This document shows, in pieces, positions 6,966 through 17,055 of a stretch of DNA of 64,000 bases; the first letter of the stretch is position 1; each line of letters starts with the position of its first letter. The notes below the pieces were generated by a model. It made no database searches. It worked only from the letters and a program-made list of their open reading frames with translations, and was not told the DNA's origin. This DNA is from Pseudomonadota bacterium (lineage in GTDB: Bacteria; Pseudomonadota; Gammaproteobacteria; Burkholderiales; Burkholderiaceae_C), in contig JAKARB010000004.1 in NCBI GenBank assembly GCA_021819435.1, positions 245,117-309,116 of the forward strand, given 5' to 3'. The position numbers and the translations under genes were made by a program.

Positions 6966-9425
6966 TCACTCGATCGGCGTCAACTTGGCCACGCCCAGCA
7001 TCAGCCACTTGGTGCCATGCCGACCGAAGTTGACCTGCACCCGCGCCTCGGAGCCATTGCCTTCGAGCGTCAGCACCACACCTTCGCCGAACTTGTTGTG
7101 GAAGACGCCCTGCCCCACGCGGAAGCCGCCTTCGGTCTTGGCCTGCGCCATGGCTTGGGGGATCGGCGCGGTGAGGTCCTTGAAGTTGTCCTCCGCGCGG
7201 CGTGCGCCCGCCCACGAAGGCGGCGACGATGACGATGAACCGCGCCAGGGCTGGGCACCGGCCCCCACCATCGAGCCCATGCCCTTGCCGCTCGACCATG
7301 CGTCGCGATAAGGCTTCTCGAAGCCCGAGCCGAAGCCCTGGTTGCGCGGCGTGAGCCACTTCAGCGCGCCCTCGGGCAGTTCGTCAAGGAAGCGGCTCTT
7401 GATGTTGTAGCGGGTTTGGCCGTGCAGCATGCGCGTCTGGCTGAAGCTGATGCACAGGCGCCGGCGCGCACGCGTGATGGCCACGTACATCAGGCGGCGT
7501 TCTTCTTCGAGGCCGTCAGTGTCGGTCAGCGAGTTCTCGTGCGGGAACAGGCCTTCTTCCAACCCGGTGAGGAAGACGTGCACGAACTCCAGGCCCTTGG
7601 CCGCGTGGATGGTCATGAGCTGCACCGCGTCCTGCCCGGCCTGGGCCTGGTTGTCACCGGCTTCGAGCGAGGCGTGCGTGAGGAAGGCCAGCAGCGGCGA
7701 GATGATCTCGCCCGTCTCGGCATCGGGCAGCGTATCGACTTGCGCCACCGCGGCGGGCAGGCCTGGCGCGATGGTGCCGGCCGGCTCGTCCACTGGCAGC
7801 GCCACGGCGTCCTTGCCAAAGCCCTCTTGCGTCACGAAGGCCTCGGCGGCGTTGACCAGTTCGGCCAGGTTCTCCAGGCGCTCCTGGCCGTCTTTCTCGG
7901 CTCGGTAATGATCGGCAAGGCCCGAGGCCTCGACCACATGCTCGATGATGTCGCGCAGGGTGAGGCCGCGCGTGGCCTCCCGCATGGCGTCGATCATCGC
8001 GATGAAGCCCTGCAAGTTGGCACCGGCCTTGCCCGGCACCGCCGTGACGCTTTGCGCCAGGCTGCGCGCGCTGGCCCGGGCGGCGTCCTGCAACTGCTCG
8101 ATGCTGCGCGCGCCGATGCCACGTGCGGGGAAATTCACCACGCGCAGGAAGCTGGTGTCGTCGCTCGGGTTCTCGATCAGGCGCAGGTAGGCCAGCGCAT
8201 GCTTCACCTCGGCGCGTTCGAAGAAGCGCAGGCCGCCATACACCTTGTAGGGCAGCCCAGCGTTGAACAGCGCCGACTCGATCACCCGCGACTGCGCGTT
8301 GCTGCGGTAGAGGATGGCCACCTCGTGCAGCGGTTCGTCGCCCCGGCGGATCTGCTTGATCTCGTCGATCAGCCATTGCGCCTCGGCGAAGTCGCTGGCG
8401 GCCTCGTGCACGCGAATGGGCTCGCCCTGGCCTTCGTCGGTGCGCAGGTTCTTGCCCAGGCGCTTGCTGTTCTGCGCGATCAAGGTGTTGGCGGCATCGA
8501 GGATGTGCCCGTGGCTGCGGTAGTTCTGCTCCAGCTTGATGACGCGCGGCACGCGGAACTCTCGCTCGAAGTCCGACATGTTGCCGACCTGCGCGCCACG
8601 GAAGGCGTAAATGCTCTGGTCATCGTCGCCCACGGCGAAGACGCTGTTGCCGGTGATGGCCGGGTCGCCCGCGAACATCTTCAGCCACAGGTATTGCAGG
8701 CGGTTGGTGTCCTGGAACTCGTCGACCAGGATGTGCTTGAAGCGGCGCTGATAGTGCTCGCGGATCTCGGGGTGATCGCGCAGCAGCTCGTAGGTGCGCA
8801 GCATGAGCTCGGCGAAGTCGACCACGCCTTCGCGGGCGCATTGGTCTTCGTAGGCCTGGTAGACGGCCAGCTGCATGCGGCCGAGTTCGTCGCGGGGCTG
8901 CACGTCTTGTGGGCGGATGCCATCTTCCTTGCAGTTCGCGATGAACCACGTGGTCTGCTTGGGCACGCACTTCTCTTCGTCGAACTTCAGCGCCTTGATG
9001 ACGCGCTTGACGGCCGAGAGCTGGTCGGTGGTGTCGAGGATCTGGAAGGCCTGCGGCAGACCGGCCGCCTTGGCATGTGCTCGCAAGAATCTGTTGCACA
9101 GACCGTGGAAGGTGCCAATCCACATCATGCGGGTGTTGATGGGCAGCATGGCCGAGAGGCGCGCCTGCATCTCCTTGGCAGCCTTGTTGGTGAAGGTCAC
9201 CGCCATGATGCCGGCCGGCGAGACCTGCCCTGTCTGCAGCAGCCAGGCGATGCGGGTGGTCAGCACGCGCGTCTTGCCCGAACCGGCCCCGGCCAGGATC
9301 AGCGCCGGCCCCGGGGGGGCTGTCACGGCGGCCAACTGCTCGGGGTTGAGGCCGGCGAGCAGGGGCGACGTGGCTTCAGCGGGCGAAGCAGGAGGCGGCG
9401 GAAAAAGCGAGCTGGGGGCGGTCAT
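6966..9425 (-). CDS. uvrD: ATP-dependent DNA helicase UvrD/PcrA
   Basis: 819 residues, superfamily 1 helicase. Walker A is GAGSGKT at 46-52, Walker B is VDEFQDT, followed by QSIYAFRGA and the late motifs AAKGLEF and VAITRARR. The last 60 residues form the small C-terminal domain (VFHNKFGEGVVLTLEG then VQVNFGRHGTKWL), the Tudor-like module that binds RNA polymerase in PcrA/UvrD. The role is strand unwinding in nucleotide-excision and mismatch repair and in clearing stalled polymerase. A low-complexity Gly/Ser linker lies before the Tudor-like part. The start is at 9425, with a -10-like TACAAT only 6 bases upstream and no Shine-Dalgarno. Confidence 0.96.
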   Translation of the reverse strand: MTAPSSLFPPPPASPAEATSPLLAGLNPEQLAAVTAPPGPALILAGAGSGKTRVLTTRIAWLLQTGQVSPAGIMAVTFTNKAAKEMQARLSAMLPINTRMMWIGTFHGLCNRFLRAHAKAAGLPQAFQILDTTDQLSAVKRVIKALKFDEEKCVPKQTTWFIANCKEDGIRPQDVQPRDELGRMQLAVYQAYEDQCAREGVVDFAELMLRTYELLRDHPEIREHYQRRFKHILVDEFQDTNRLQYLWLKMFAGDPAITGNSVFAVGDDDQSIYAFRGAQVGNMSDFEREFRVPRVIKLEQNYRSHGHILDAANTLIAQNSKRLGKNLRTDEGQGEPIRVHEAASDFAEAQWLIDEIKQIRRGDEPLHEVAILYRSNAQSRVIESALFNAGLPYKVYGGLRFFERAEVKHALAYLRLIENPSDDTSFLRVVNFPARGIGARSIEQLQDAARASARSLAQSVTAVPGKAGANLQGFIAMIDAMREATRGLTLRDIIEHVVEASGLADHYRAEKDGQERLENLAELVNAAEAFVTQEGFGKDAVALPVDEPAGTIAPGLPAAVAQVDTLPDAETGEIISPLLAFLTHASLEAGDNQAQAGQDAVQLMTIHAAKGLEFVHVFLTGLEEGLFPHENSLTDTDGLEEERRLMYVAITRARRRLCISFSQTRMLHGQTRYNIKSRFLDELPEGALKWLTPRNQGFGSGFEKPYRDAWSSGKGMGSMVGAGAQPWRGSSSSSPPSWAGARRAEDNFKDLTAPIPQAMAQAKTEGGFRVGQGVFHNKFGEGVVLTLEGNGSEARVQVNFGRHGTKWLMLGVAKLTPIE

Positions 9426-9431
9426 CCGGGG

Positions 9432-9437
9432 ATTGTA
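9432..9437 (-). promoter_or_regulatory. -10-like TACAAT 6 bases before uvrD start (putative leaderless promoter)
   Basis: Read on the minus strand, TACAAT is followed by six bases and then the uvrD ATG, so transcription would begin at or next to the start codon. It ends a 16-base block (9432-9447) that is repeated exactly in front of dnaE (62197-62212). No -35 hexamer is evident. Confidence 0.5.
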
Positions 9438-9520
9438 GGGATGCGGCCGGGCTTGGCGATCCGCCAGCCAATGAAGTCAACCGGGTTGACTCAGGAAGCG
9501 CCACTGCCCAAACTCCGAGC

Positions 9521-10543
9521 ATGGCCCGCATTGACCAACCCATTTGCCAACAAGTGCTCGCCGCCCTGCTGGCCTGCGTCACGCTCATGGGGGCGGCACA
9601 GGCCGGCCCCCTGCTCGACCGCATCCGCGCCCACCGCGCCGCCAAAGCTGCATCGGCGAACACCGAAGCAGACCCATCGCCCCACTCATCCGACCCAGCC
9701 ACATCCGCCCCCGGCACCCACACCTTCACGATGAACTGGCAAGGCGAGAGTCGGCAGTGGATGCTGCATGTGCCGCCCGGCTTCCAGCCTGATCGCCCCA
9801 CCGCCGTCGTCTACTTCTTCCATGGCGGCGGCGGCAACATGCAACACGGCGCCGATGACAAGCTTTACGGCCAGATCAGCGCATCCGACCGACGCGGCCA
9901 CCTCGTCGTCTTCCCCAACGGGCATGGCCGACTGAAGTCCGGCAAGCTCGCCACCTGGAACGCGGGCAACTGCTGCGGCGCCGCCCGCGACGACGACACC
10001 GACGACGTGGGCTTCGTTCGCGCCATCCACGCCGAGCTGGGCAAGCGCTTCAAGATCGACCCGAAAAAAGTGTTCGCGGCGGGCATGTCCAACGGCGGCA
10101 TGATGGCCCACCGTCTGGCTTGCGACGCAAGTGATCTGTTCACCGCCATCACCGCCGTGGCCGGCACCGACAACACCCGGCGTTGCCAACCCGGCCGGCC
10201 CGTGTCGGTGCTGCACATCCATGCCCGCGACGATGAGCGCGTGCTCTTCAACGGCGGCGCGGGCCAGGCCTCCAAGCAGATGACCGACTTCACCTCGGTG
10301 GCCGAGTCGACCGACCGCTGGGTGAAGCGCGACGGCTGCCAGCCCATGCCCCGCACGGTGCTGGAAGTACCCGGGGCCAAGTGCGTCGAGCACGAAGGCT
10401 GTCAGGGTGGCAGCCACGTGCGCCTGTGCGTGACCGACACCGGCGGCCACTCTTGGCCGGGCGGCAACAAAGCGCGAGGCGGCGAAGGCAGCACGGCCCT
10501 GTCTGCCACGACCGAGATGGAGCATTTCTTCTTCGGCCCCTGA
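9521..10543 (+). CDS. Secreted PHB-depolymerase-type (LpqC) esterase
   Basis: 340 residues with a Sec signal peptide (hydrophobic LAALLACVTLMGAAQA, cleavage near residue 28). The alpha/beta-hydrolase core has the oxyanion segment YFFHGGGGNM near 98-107, the nucleophile S190 in AAGMSNGGMM, an Asp near 237 (HARDDERV) and H310 in GGHSWPGG. Paired cysteines (CCG at 151-152 and others) suggest disulfides. This family covers extracellular poly(3-hydroxybutyrate) depolymerases, feruloyl esterases and acetylxylan-type esterases, so the polymer attacked is uncertain. No substrate-binding domain is attached. It is divergent from uvrD with 95 bases between starts. Confidence 0.88.
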   Translation: MARIDQPICQQVLAALLACVTLMGAAQAGPLLDRIRAHRAAKAASANTEADPSPHSSDPATSAPGTHTFTMNWQGESRQWMLHVPPGFQPDRPTAVVYFFHGGGGNMQHGADDKLYGQISASDRRGHLVVFPNGHGRLKSGKLATWNAGNCCGAARDDDTDDVGFVRAIHAELGKRFKIDPKKVFAAGMSNGGMMAHRLACDASDLFTAITAVAGTDNTRRCQPGRPVSVLHIHARDDERVLFNGGAGQASKQMTDFTSVAESTDRWVKRDGCQPMPRTVLEVPGAKCVEHEGCQGGSHVRLCVTDTGGHSWPGGNKARGGEGSTALSATTEMEHFFFGP

Positions 10544-10588
10544 GCCTGGACCAGGCGCAAGGCCGCAGCCATGGGGCCAGCCACTCGC

Positions 10589-11035
10589 TCAGTGCACCAC
10601 CAGCAACGGCACCGCGCTGTGCGCCAGCACACTCTTGGTCAGGCTGCCATGGATCAAGGCGTCCAGCCCATGGCGCCCATGCGTGGCCATGACGATGAGG
10701 TCGCAGCGCTGCTTGCTGGCCATGTCGACGATGGCCTGTTGCACATCGTCGGCGATGACGAACTGACCATCGAACGGCACACCCGCCGCCTTGGCCCGGC
10801 CAGCAAAGTCCAGCAGCACCTCTCGGGCATGGGTCTCGCAGCGCTTTTCATGATCCTGAAAGGTCGCCACGTCGTAGGCCACGGCGGCCTGCTCGACCAC
10901 CAGCACCGGCAAGGGGGGCTCCACCGTGAAGCCGGTGATCGACGCCCCCAGCATCTTGGCCAGCCCGATGGCGTGCTCCATGGCCTTGTGCGACAGCTCG
11001 CTGCCATCCACCGGCACCAGCAAATGCTCGTACAT
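10589..11035 (-). CDS. Universal stress protein, UspA family
   Basis: 148 residues from the ATG at 11035, chosen because GGAGG lies 6 bases upstream and the protein then opens with the family hallmark MYEHLLVPVDGSELS. The C-terminal nucleotide-loop motif is present as VMATHGRHGLDALIHGSLTKSVL, of which the GxxG-9x-GS core is the ATP-binding signature. A cytosolic dimeric stress protein is expected. It is convergent with the esterase gene (45-base gap) and divergent from valS (233 bases between starts). The conserved nucleotide motif suggests the ATP-binding Usp class rather than the UspA class that does not bind ATP. Confidence 0.92.
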   Translation of the reverse strand: MYEHLLVPVDGSELSHKAMEHAIGLAKMLGASITGFTVEPPLPVLVVEQAAVAYDVATFQDHEKRCETHAREVLLDFAGRAKAAGVPFDGQFVIADDVQQAIVDMASKQRCDLIVMATHGRHGLDALIHGSLTKSVLAHSAVPLLVVH

Positions 11036-11215
11036 GATTGCCTCCAGAAGGGATGAATCCCAGCTCATCCTAGGCGCAGCCGGTCCGTCCGCCAAGCCAA
11101 CGCCCTGCCCATGACGCCGGGAATCGGCGGGTGCTTGATCCGCATCAGCTTTCCAACCCCCGGATCAGCGTCCCCACCATGCGCGTGAAATCGCAGGCCG
11201 GGGCGCGCGGCAACC

Positions 11216-11221
11216 TAGAAT
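11216..11221 (+). promoter_or_regulatory. -10-like TAGAAT upstream of valS
   Basis: TAGAAT lies 47 bases before the valS ATG, giving a leader near 40 bases. The leader opens with a small inverted repeat, CGAGG-TTTGG-CCTCG (11222-11236). A clear -35 at 16-18 bases is missing. Confidence 0.4.
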
Positions 11222-11268
11222 CGAGGTTTGGCCTCGCGCTACCGGCCACGCCACCCGCCGTTCACACC

Positions 11269-14127
11269 ATGACCGATCTCGCCAAATCCTTCGAACCCGG
11301 CCCCATCGAAGCCAAATACGGCCCGCTGTGGGAGCAACGCGGCCTCTACCAGCCCACCCTGGACGCAGCCAAGCCATCCTTCTGCATCCAACTGCCGCCG
11401 CCCAACGTCACGGGCACCCTCCACATGGGCCACGCCTTCAACCAGACCATCATGGACTCGTTGACGCGCTACCACCGCATGCTGGGCCACAACACGCTGT
11501 GGATCCCGGGCACCGACCACGCCGGCATCGCCACGCAGATCGTGGTGGAGCGCCAGCTGCAGGAAAAGGGCCAAGAAGGTCAAAAAACACGCCACGACCT
11601 CGGCCGCGAAGCATTTGTTGCCAAGGTCTGGGAGTGGAAAGAAAAGTCCGGCTCCACCATCACCCAGCAGATGCGCCGCATGGGCGACTCGGTGAGCTGG
11701 GAGCACGAGTACTTCACCATGGACGACAAGCTCTCCAAGGTGGTCGTCGAAACCTTCGTGCGACTCCATGAAGAAGGCCTGATCTACCGTGGCAAGCGCC
11801 TGGTGAGCTGGGACCCGATCCTCAAATCCGCCGTGTCTGACCTCGAAGTCGAAAGCGAGGAAGAAGACGGCTCGATGTGGCACATCCGCTACCCCGTGGA
11901 TGGCAGCGATGAATCGCTGATCGTGGCCACCACGCGCCCCGAGACCCTGCTGGGCGACACCGCCGTGATGGTGCACCCCGAAGACGAGCGCTACACCCAC
12001 CTCATCGGCAAACAGGTGAAGCTGCCCATCACCGGCCGCCTGGTGCCCGTGATCGCCGACGAACACGTCGACAGGGAATTCGGCACCGGCGTCGTCAAGG
12101 TCACCCCGGCCCACGACACGAACGACTACCAGGTCGGCCTGCGCCACAAGCTGCCCATGCTGACCATCTTCGATCTCGAAGCCAAGGTCAGCGCCCACGA
12201 AGCGGCCGACATCCCGGCCGAATACGTGGGCCTGGACCGCTTCGTGGCACGCAAGCAGATCGTGGCCAAGCTCGAAGCCGACGGCCAATTGGTCGAGGTC
12301 AAGAAGCACAAGCTGATGGTGCCGCGCTGTGCCCGCACCGGCCAGGTCATCGAGCCCATGCTGACCGACCAATGGTTCGTGGCCATGACCAAGCCTGGCG
12401 CCGCTGGCAAGAGCATCGCCGAGCAAGCCATCGAGGCCGTCGAATCGGGCGACGTCAAGTTCGTGCCCGAAAACTGGGTCAACACCTACAACCAGTGGAT
12501 GAACAACATCCAGGACTGGTGCATCAGCCGCCAGCTGTGGTGGGGCCACCAGATCCCGGCCTGGTACGGCAACAACGGCGAAATCTTCGTCGCGCGCAGC
12601 GAAGCAGAAGCCCGCGCCAAGGCCACTGCTGCTGGCTACAGCGGCGAACTCACACGCGACCCCGATGTGCTCGACACCTGGTACTCGTCCGCGTTGGTGC
12701 CCTTCTCCACCCTAGGCTGGCCTGAGCAGACCAAGGAGCTGGACCTCTTCCTGCCGTCGTCGGTGCTCGTCACCGGCTACGACATCATCTTCTTCTGGGT
12801 CGCCCGGATGATCATGATGACCAAGCACTTCACCGGCAAGGTGCCCTTCAAGCACGTCTACATCCACGGCCTGGTGCGCGACGCGCAGGGCAACAAGATG
12901 TCGAAGTCCGAAGGCAACGTGCTCGATCCGGTCGACCTGATCGACGGCATCGAACTGGCGCCGCTGCTTGAGAAGCGCACCACCGGCCTGCGCAAGCCAG
13001 AGACCGCCCCGAAGGTGCGCAAGGCCACCGAAAAGGAATTCCCCGAAGGCATCCCCGGTTACGGCGCCGACGCGCTGCGCTTCACCTTCGCCGCGCTGGC
13101 CAGCCTGGGCCGCGCCATCAACTTCGACTCCAAGCGCTGCGAAGGCTACCGCAACTTCTGCAACAAGCTCTGGAACGCCACCAAGTTCGTGCTGATGAAC
13201 ACCGAGGGCCAGGACTGTGGCTTGAAGTCGCACGAACCAGGCGTGTGCGCAGCCGGGGGCTACCTCGACTTCAGCCCCGCCGACAAGTGGATCGTCAGCG
13301 AGTTGCAACGCGTCGAAGCCGCCGTGGAGCAAGGCTTCACCGACTTCCGCCTCGACAACGTCGCCAACGCCATCTACCAGTTCGTCTGGGACGAGTACTG
13401 CGACTGGTACATCGAGATCGCCAAGGCCCAGCTCAACGCCGCCAAGGCCGAAGGCAACGAGGCCAAGCAACGCGCCACCCGCCGCACCCTCATCCGCGTG
13501 CTCGAAACCGTGCTGCGCCTGCTGCACCCCATCACGCCCTTCATCACCGAAGAGCTGTGGCAGGTGGTGGCCCCCGTGGCCGGCCGCAAGATCGAAGGCG
13601 GCGACGAATCCCTGGTGACGGCCGCCTACCCCCGAGCCGACCTGGGCCGAGTCTGCCCCGAGTCCGACGCCTGGGTGGCCAAGCTCAAGGCCATCGTCGG
13701 CACCACCCGCAACCTGCGCAGCGAGATGAACCTCTCGCCCGCAGAACGCATGCCGCTGCTGACCACGGGCGATTCCGACTTCATCCGCCAGGCTGCGCCC
13801 ATCATCCAGGCCTTGGGCAAACTCAGCGAGGTGCAGGTGCTCGACGAGGCCGCCTTCGCCGCCGCCACGCAGATGGCGCCTGTGGCCGTCCAAGGGGACG
13901 CCCGCCTGGCCCTTCACGTCGAGATCGACGTCGAAGCCGAGAAGGCACGCCTGAGCAAGGAAATCACCCGCCTGCAAGGCGAAGTCGCCAAGGCCCAGGC
14001 CAAACTCGGCAACGAAAGCTTCGTGGCCCGTGCCCCTGCCGCCGTGGTCGAACAAGAGAAGCAGCGTGTGGCCGAATTCGGCGCCACGCTGGAGAGGCTG
14101 CAAGGGCAACTGGCCCGCCTGGGTTGA
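11269..14127 (+). CDS. valS: Valyl-tRNA synthetase
   Basis: 952 residues, matching the family size (951 in E. coli). The class I signatures are visible: HMGH in [17 protein letters not shown] near residue 45 and KMSKS in [10 protein letters not shown]. The CP1 editing region follows the first motif ([13 protein letters not shown]), and a C-terminal coiled-coil arm closes the protein (about the last 65 residues, with many Glu, Lys and Arg). It charges tRNA-Val and hydrolyses mischarged Thr-tRNA. The ATG at 11269 gives [11 protein letters not shown]; the frame is open 46 codons further upstream but that part does not resemble ValRS. The gene ends at a bidirectional terminator shared with aroK. 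Confidence 0.98.
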   Translation: MTDLAKSFEPGPIEAKYGPLWEQRGLYQPTLDAAKPSFCIQLPPPNVTGTLHMGHAFNQTIMDSLTRYHRMLGHNTLWIPGTDHAGIATQIVVERQLQEKGQEGQKTRHDLGREAFVAKVWEWKEKSGSTITQQMRRMGDSVSWEHEYFTMDDKLSKVVVETFVRLHEEGLIYRGKRLVSWDPILKSAVSDLEVESEEEDGSMWHIRYPVDGSDESLIVATTRPETLLGDTAVMVHPEDERYTHLIGKQVKLPITGRLVPVIADEHVDREFGTGVVKVTPAHDTNDYQVGLRHKLPMLTIFDLEAKVSAHEAADIPAEYVGLDRFVARKQIVAKLEADGQLVEVKKHKLMVPRCARTGQVIEPMLTDQWFVAMTKPGAAGKSIAEQAIEAVESGDVKFVPENWVNTYNQWMNNIQDWCISRQLWWGHQIPAWYGNNGEIFVARSEAEARAKATAAGYSGELTRDPDVLDTWYSSALVPFSTLGWPEQTKELDLFLPSSVLVTGYDIIFFWVARMIMMTKHFTGKVPFKHVYIHGLVRDAQGNKMSKSEGNVLDPVDLIDGIELAPLLEKRTTGLRKPETAPKVRKATEKEFPEGIPGYGADALRFTFAALASLGRAINFDSKRCEGYRNFCNKLWNATKFVLMNTEGQDCGLKSHEPGVCAAGGYLDFSPADKWIVSELQRVEAAVEQGFTDFRLDNVANAIYQFVWDEYCDWYIEIAKAQLNAAKAEGNEAKQRATRRTLIRVLETVLRLLHPITPFITEELWQVVAPVAGRKIEGGDESLVTAAYPRADLGRVCPESDAWVAKLKAIVGTTRNLRSEMNLSPAERMPLLTTGDSDFIRQAAPIIQALGKLSEVQVLDEAAFAAATQMAPVAVQGDARLALHVEIDVEAEKARLSKEITRLQGEVAKAQAKLGNESFVARAPAAVVEQEKQRVAEFGATLERLQGQLARLG

Positions 14128-14162
14128 AGCTCCGATGGGCTGACTCACCCAGCCCGAGCAAC

Positions 14163-14197
14163 AAAAAGGCCGAACAGTTGGTTGTTCGGCCTTTTTT
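14163..14197. terminator. Bidirectional intrinsic terminator between valS and aroK
   Basis: A 12-14 bp stem (left arm AAAAAGGCCGAACA, right arm TGTTCGGCCTTTTTT) with a 6-base loop, T-rich on both strands. It lies 35 bases after the valS stop and 48 bases beyond the aroK stop on the other strand, so it serves both convergent units. Confidence 0.92.
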
Positions 14198-14245
14198 CAT
14201 CGTCGCCAGCGCCCCTGCCAGGAGTCGGAGTCGATCAGAGATCCA

Positions 14246-14851
14246 TCAACCATTCGACCCGGGCAACGAGGGCAGCGGGGACGATGCCGGGGCCGCCTCA
14301 GCATCAGGTGACTGAGACAAGGCCGGCATCAAGCCCGCCATCTCAAGCTGCATCATGATCATGTTGACCAAGGTCGCCACCGACGGGCGGCCCGTGTCGA
14401 CACGGTAGTGCGCCACCTCTTCGTACAGCGGATGTCGCTGGGCGTGCAGCTCGCGCAACTTGGCCAACGGGTCAGCCACTTGCAACAGTGGCCGTTGGGT
14501 GTCGTGCCTCAGGCGCTTGAACAGCTCCTCAGGCGTCGAACGCAGGTAGATCACCGTCGAGCGCTCGTGCAGGTTCTTTCGGTTGGCCGGGCGCAGCACC
14601 GCGCCGCCACCCGTGGCCAAGATCAGCGGCCCCTGCTCAGGCGCGGTCAGTTCCTCAATGACCCGCTCTTCCAGGTCTCGGAACGGCTGTTCACCATGTT
14701 GCTCAAAGTACGAACGGATCGGCATGCCGATCCGTTCTTCGAGCACCGCGTCCGCGTCCAGGAAGCGGGCCCCCAGGCGCCGGGCCAACTGCCGCCCGAC
14801 CGTGGACTTGCCCCCTCCGGGCAAGCCCACCAAGGCCACAACCGACGACAT
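14246..14851 (-). CDS. aroK: Shikimate kinase
   Basis: 201 residues. The P-loop GLPGGGKST lies at 9-17, the shikimate-binding Asp/Arg segment follows (DADAVLEERIG), then EQPFRDLEE, the glycine-rich ATGGGAVL, and the lid RHDTQRPLL. The enzyme phosphorylates shikimate at O3 in chorismate synthesis. The protein is about 25 residues longer than E. coli AroK because of an Ala/Ser/Pro-rich tail. The ATG shares its first base with the last base of the pilQ stop (TGATG), so translation is coupled to the pilus operon. In many proteobacteria aroB follows; here the operon ends and valS converges instead. Confidence 0.96.
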   Translation of the reverse strand: MSSVVALVGLPGGGKSTVGRQLARRLGARFLDADAVLEERIGMPIRSYFEQHGEQPFRDLEERVIEELTAPEQGPLILATGGGAVLRPANRKNLHERSTVIYLRSTPEELFKRLRHDTQRPLLQVADPLAKLRELHAQRHPLYEEVAHYRVDTGRPSVATLVNMIMMQLEMAGLMPALSQSPDAEAAPASSPLPSLPGSNG

Positions 14852-17055
14852 CAACGCAGGGCCGTGCGGTCAGACACCACCTTGGGCGTCAGGAAGATCA
14901 GCAGTTCGCGGCGCTGCGTGCTGCGCGAGCTATTGCGGAACAGCGCCCCCAGCACAGGGATTTCGCCCAGCACCGGCACGCGCTGTTCTGCGTCGCTCTC
15001 GGTTTGCTGGAAGATGCCACCGATGACCACCGTGCCGCCGTTCTCGACCAGCACCTGCGTCTGCACGTGCTTGGTGTCGATGGCGAAACCGGCGGTGGTG
15101 ATCTGGCCCACGCTGTCCTTGTTCACATCCACGTCCAGGATCACGCTGCCTTCAGGCGTGATCTGCGGCGTGACTTCCAACTTCAGGTTGGCCTTGCGGA
15201 AGGTGATGGCGGTGGCGCCGCTCGAGGTCGCCGTCTGGTAGGGCAGCTCGGTGCCCTGCTCGATCAAAGCCTTGACCTGGTCGGCCGTGATGACGCGCGG
15301 GCTCGAGACAACCTTGCCGCGGCCATCGGCCTCCAGGGCGGAGATTTCGAGGTTCAGCGCATGATTCACGCTGGAGGTGAACAGCGACACGCCCACCGAT
15401 GCGGGGCTCACGCCGTTGATGCCCGCGCCCGGCAGGTTCACGAAGTAGCTGTTGGCCACGCTAGCAGCCGAGCCCGACAGGTTCTGGCCGGTTTCCGCCA
15501 CGACCCCCGAGTAACTGCCCGACAAGCCCAGGTTCAGGTTGCCCGACGAGGCCACCGCGCCGCTGTTCTTGGTGCCCAGGCGCACGCCAAGGTTGCGGCT
15601 GAAGGTGTCGTCGGCCTCGACGATGCGAGCCTCGATCAACACTTGGCGCACCGGCACGTCGATCTTGGCGATCAGGGCCTGGATCTCTTCCAGCTTGGAC
15701 GGGATGTCATTGACGAACAGCTGGTTGGTGCGCGACTCGGAGATCACGCTGCCGCGTGGCGAGAGAATGCGGCCATTGCCCTGGCCACTGTTGCCACCAC
15801 TGCCGCCCAGGCTGGTGCCAGCCAGACCCTTGGCCACGTCATCGGCCTTGGCGTAGTTCAACTGGAAGGACTGCGTGCGCAGCGGCTCCAGCGCGGCCAC
15901 CTGGGCCTTGGCTTCCAGGTCGATCTTTTCCTTGGCGTTGATCTCGTCCTTGGGTGCGATCCACAGCACGTTGCCAGACTTGCGCACCCCCAGCCCCTTC
16001 GACTGCAGGATGATGTCCAGCGCCTGATCCCAAGGGACGTCCTTGAGGCGCAGCGTCACGTTGCCGGTGACGGTGTCGGAGGTCACGACGTTGAAGTTGG
16101 TGAAGTCGGCGATCACCTGCAGCAGCGCGCGAACTTCGATGTTCTGGAAGTTCAGCGACAGCTTCTCACCCGAGTAACCCGGGCCCTTCGTCAACTTGTT
16201 GGGGTCGACCTTGCGGGCGCGCACCTCAAGCACGAACTGGTTGTCGCTCTGGTAGGCAGAGTGCTCCCAGTCGCCGGTCGGATCGACCGTCAGCTTGACG
16301 CGGTCGCCGCTTTGCGAAGCCGTGACCTTCTGCACCGGGGTGCCAAAATCACCCACGTCGAAGCGCTTGCGCAAGCGTTCCGGCAAGGTCGCACGCACAA
16401 ATTCGACCACCAGTGAGCCGCCTTGCTGGCGGATGTCGACACCCACCTGGTTGTTCGGCAGATCGACGATCACGCGACCCGCACCATCCTGACCACGCCG
16501 GAAGTCGATGTCCTTGAGGGCCAGCGAGGTGGTGTTCTTGTTTTCGGCGAAGTGCACCGCATCCCCACCCGAGGCGGCACCCGCCTGGGCCTGTGCAGGC
16601 GTTTGCATTGGAGCGGCCTGTGCCGCCTGGGCTGGCGCGGGCGCAGCACCCACCGCCGGATCCAGGATCAGCAGCAGCGACTTACCCTGCAACTGCGCAC
16701 GGTAGGTGGTCGCCTGGCGCAGGTTGAGCACCACGCGGCTGCGGTCACCTGCGTTGGCGACGTTGACCGTGCGCAGGTTGCCGTTGTTGATCTCGACCAC
16801 GTTGCGCGCCAGGGCGTTGGTCACACCCGGCAGGTCGATGGCGATGCGCGGCGGGGCCTGGACCACGAAACCCGCCGGCAACGAAGCCAGCGGCTCGGAT
16901 AGGTCGATGCGCACAACATCCGAGCCCGCCTGCTGCGTGCTGGTGATGGCTTGAATGGCCGCCGCCGCCAGGGTCAGGGGCGACACCAGTGCCAGGGCAA
17001 CCCCAGCCATCGCAAGACGCCACGTTTTCATCGATGCATTCTCCAGCTTCAACAT
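14851..17055 (-). CDS. pilQ: Type IV pilus secretin PilQ
   Basis: 734 residues. A signal peptide (TWRLAMAGVALALVSPLTLA) is followed by two AMIN peptidoglycan-binding regions, an Ala/Gln/Pro linker, the N0/N1 domains (LNFQNIEVRALLQVIADFT, then PWDQALDIILQ) and the C-terminal secretin barrel ending LLIFLTPKVVSD. It forms the outer-membrane ring through which the type IVa pilus emerges. The start at 17055 overlaps the pilP stop by one base (TGATG); an ATG at 17031 with GGAG upstream would give a shorter signal peptide and is nearly as plausible. It is the fifth gene of pilMNOPQ-aroK. Confidence 0.96.
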   Translation of the reverse strand: MLKLENASMKTWRLAMAGVALALVSPLTLAAAAIQAITSTQQAGSDVVRIDLSEPLASLPAGFVVQAPPRIAIDLPGVTNALARNVVEINNGNLRTVNVANAGDRSRVVLNLRQATTYRAQLQGKSLLLILDPAVGAAPAPAQAAQAAPMQTPAQAQAGAASGGDAVHFAENKNTTSLALKDIDFRRGQDGAGRVIVDLPNNQVGVDIRQQGGSLVVEFVRATLPERLRKRFDVGDFGTPVQKVTASQSGDRVKLTVDPTGDWEHSAYQSDNQFVLEVRARKVDPNKLTKGPGYSGEKLSLNFQNIEVRALLQVIADFTNFNVVTSDTVTGNVTLRLKDVPWDQALDIILQSKGLGVRKSGNVLWIAPKDEINAKEKIDLEAKAQVAALEPLRTQSFQLNYAKADDVAKGLAGTSLGGSGGNSGQGNGRILSPRGSVISESRTNQLFVNDIPSKLEEIQALIAKIDVPVRQVLIEARIVEADDTFSRNLGVRLGTKNSGAVASSGNLNLGLSGSYSGVVAETGQNLSGSAASVANSYFVNLPGAGINGVSPASVGVSLFTSSVNHALNLEISALEADGRGKVVSSPRVITADQVKALIEQGTELPYQTATSSGATAITFRKANLKLEVTPQITPEGSVILDVDVNKDSVGQITTAGFAIDTKHVQTQVLVENGGTVVIGGIFQQTESDAEQRVPVLGEIPVLGALFRNSSRSTQRRELLIFLTPKVVSDRTALR

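Noticed and set aside
7416..9734. Long plus-strand open frame of 772 codons opposite uvrD
   Set aside because: It mirrors the uvrD reading frame, is rich in Ala, Arg, Gly and His without any domain, and is the usual antisense artefact of high-GC codon bias.
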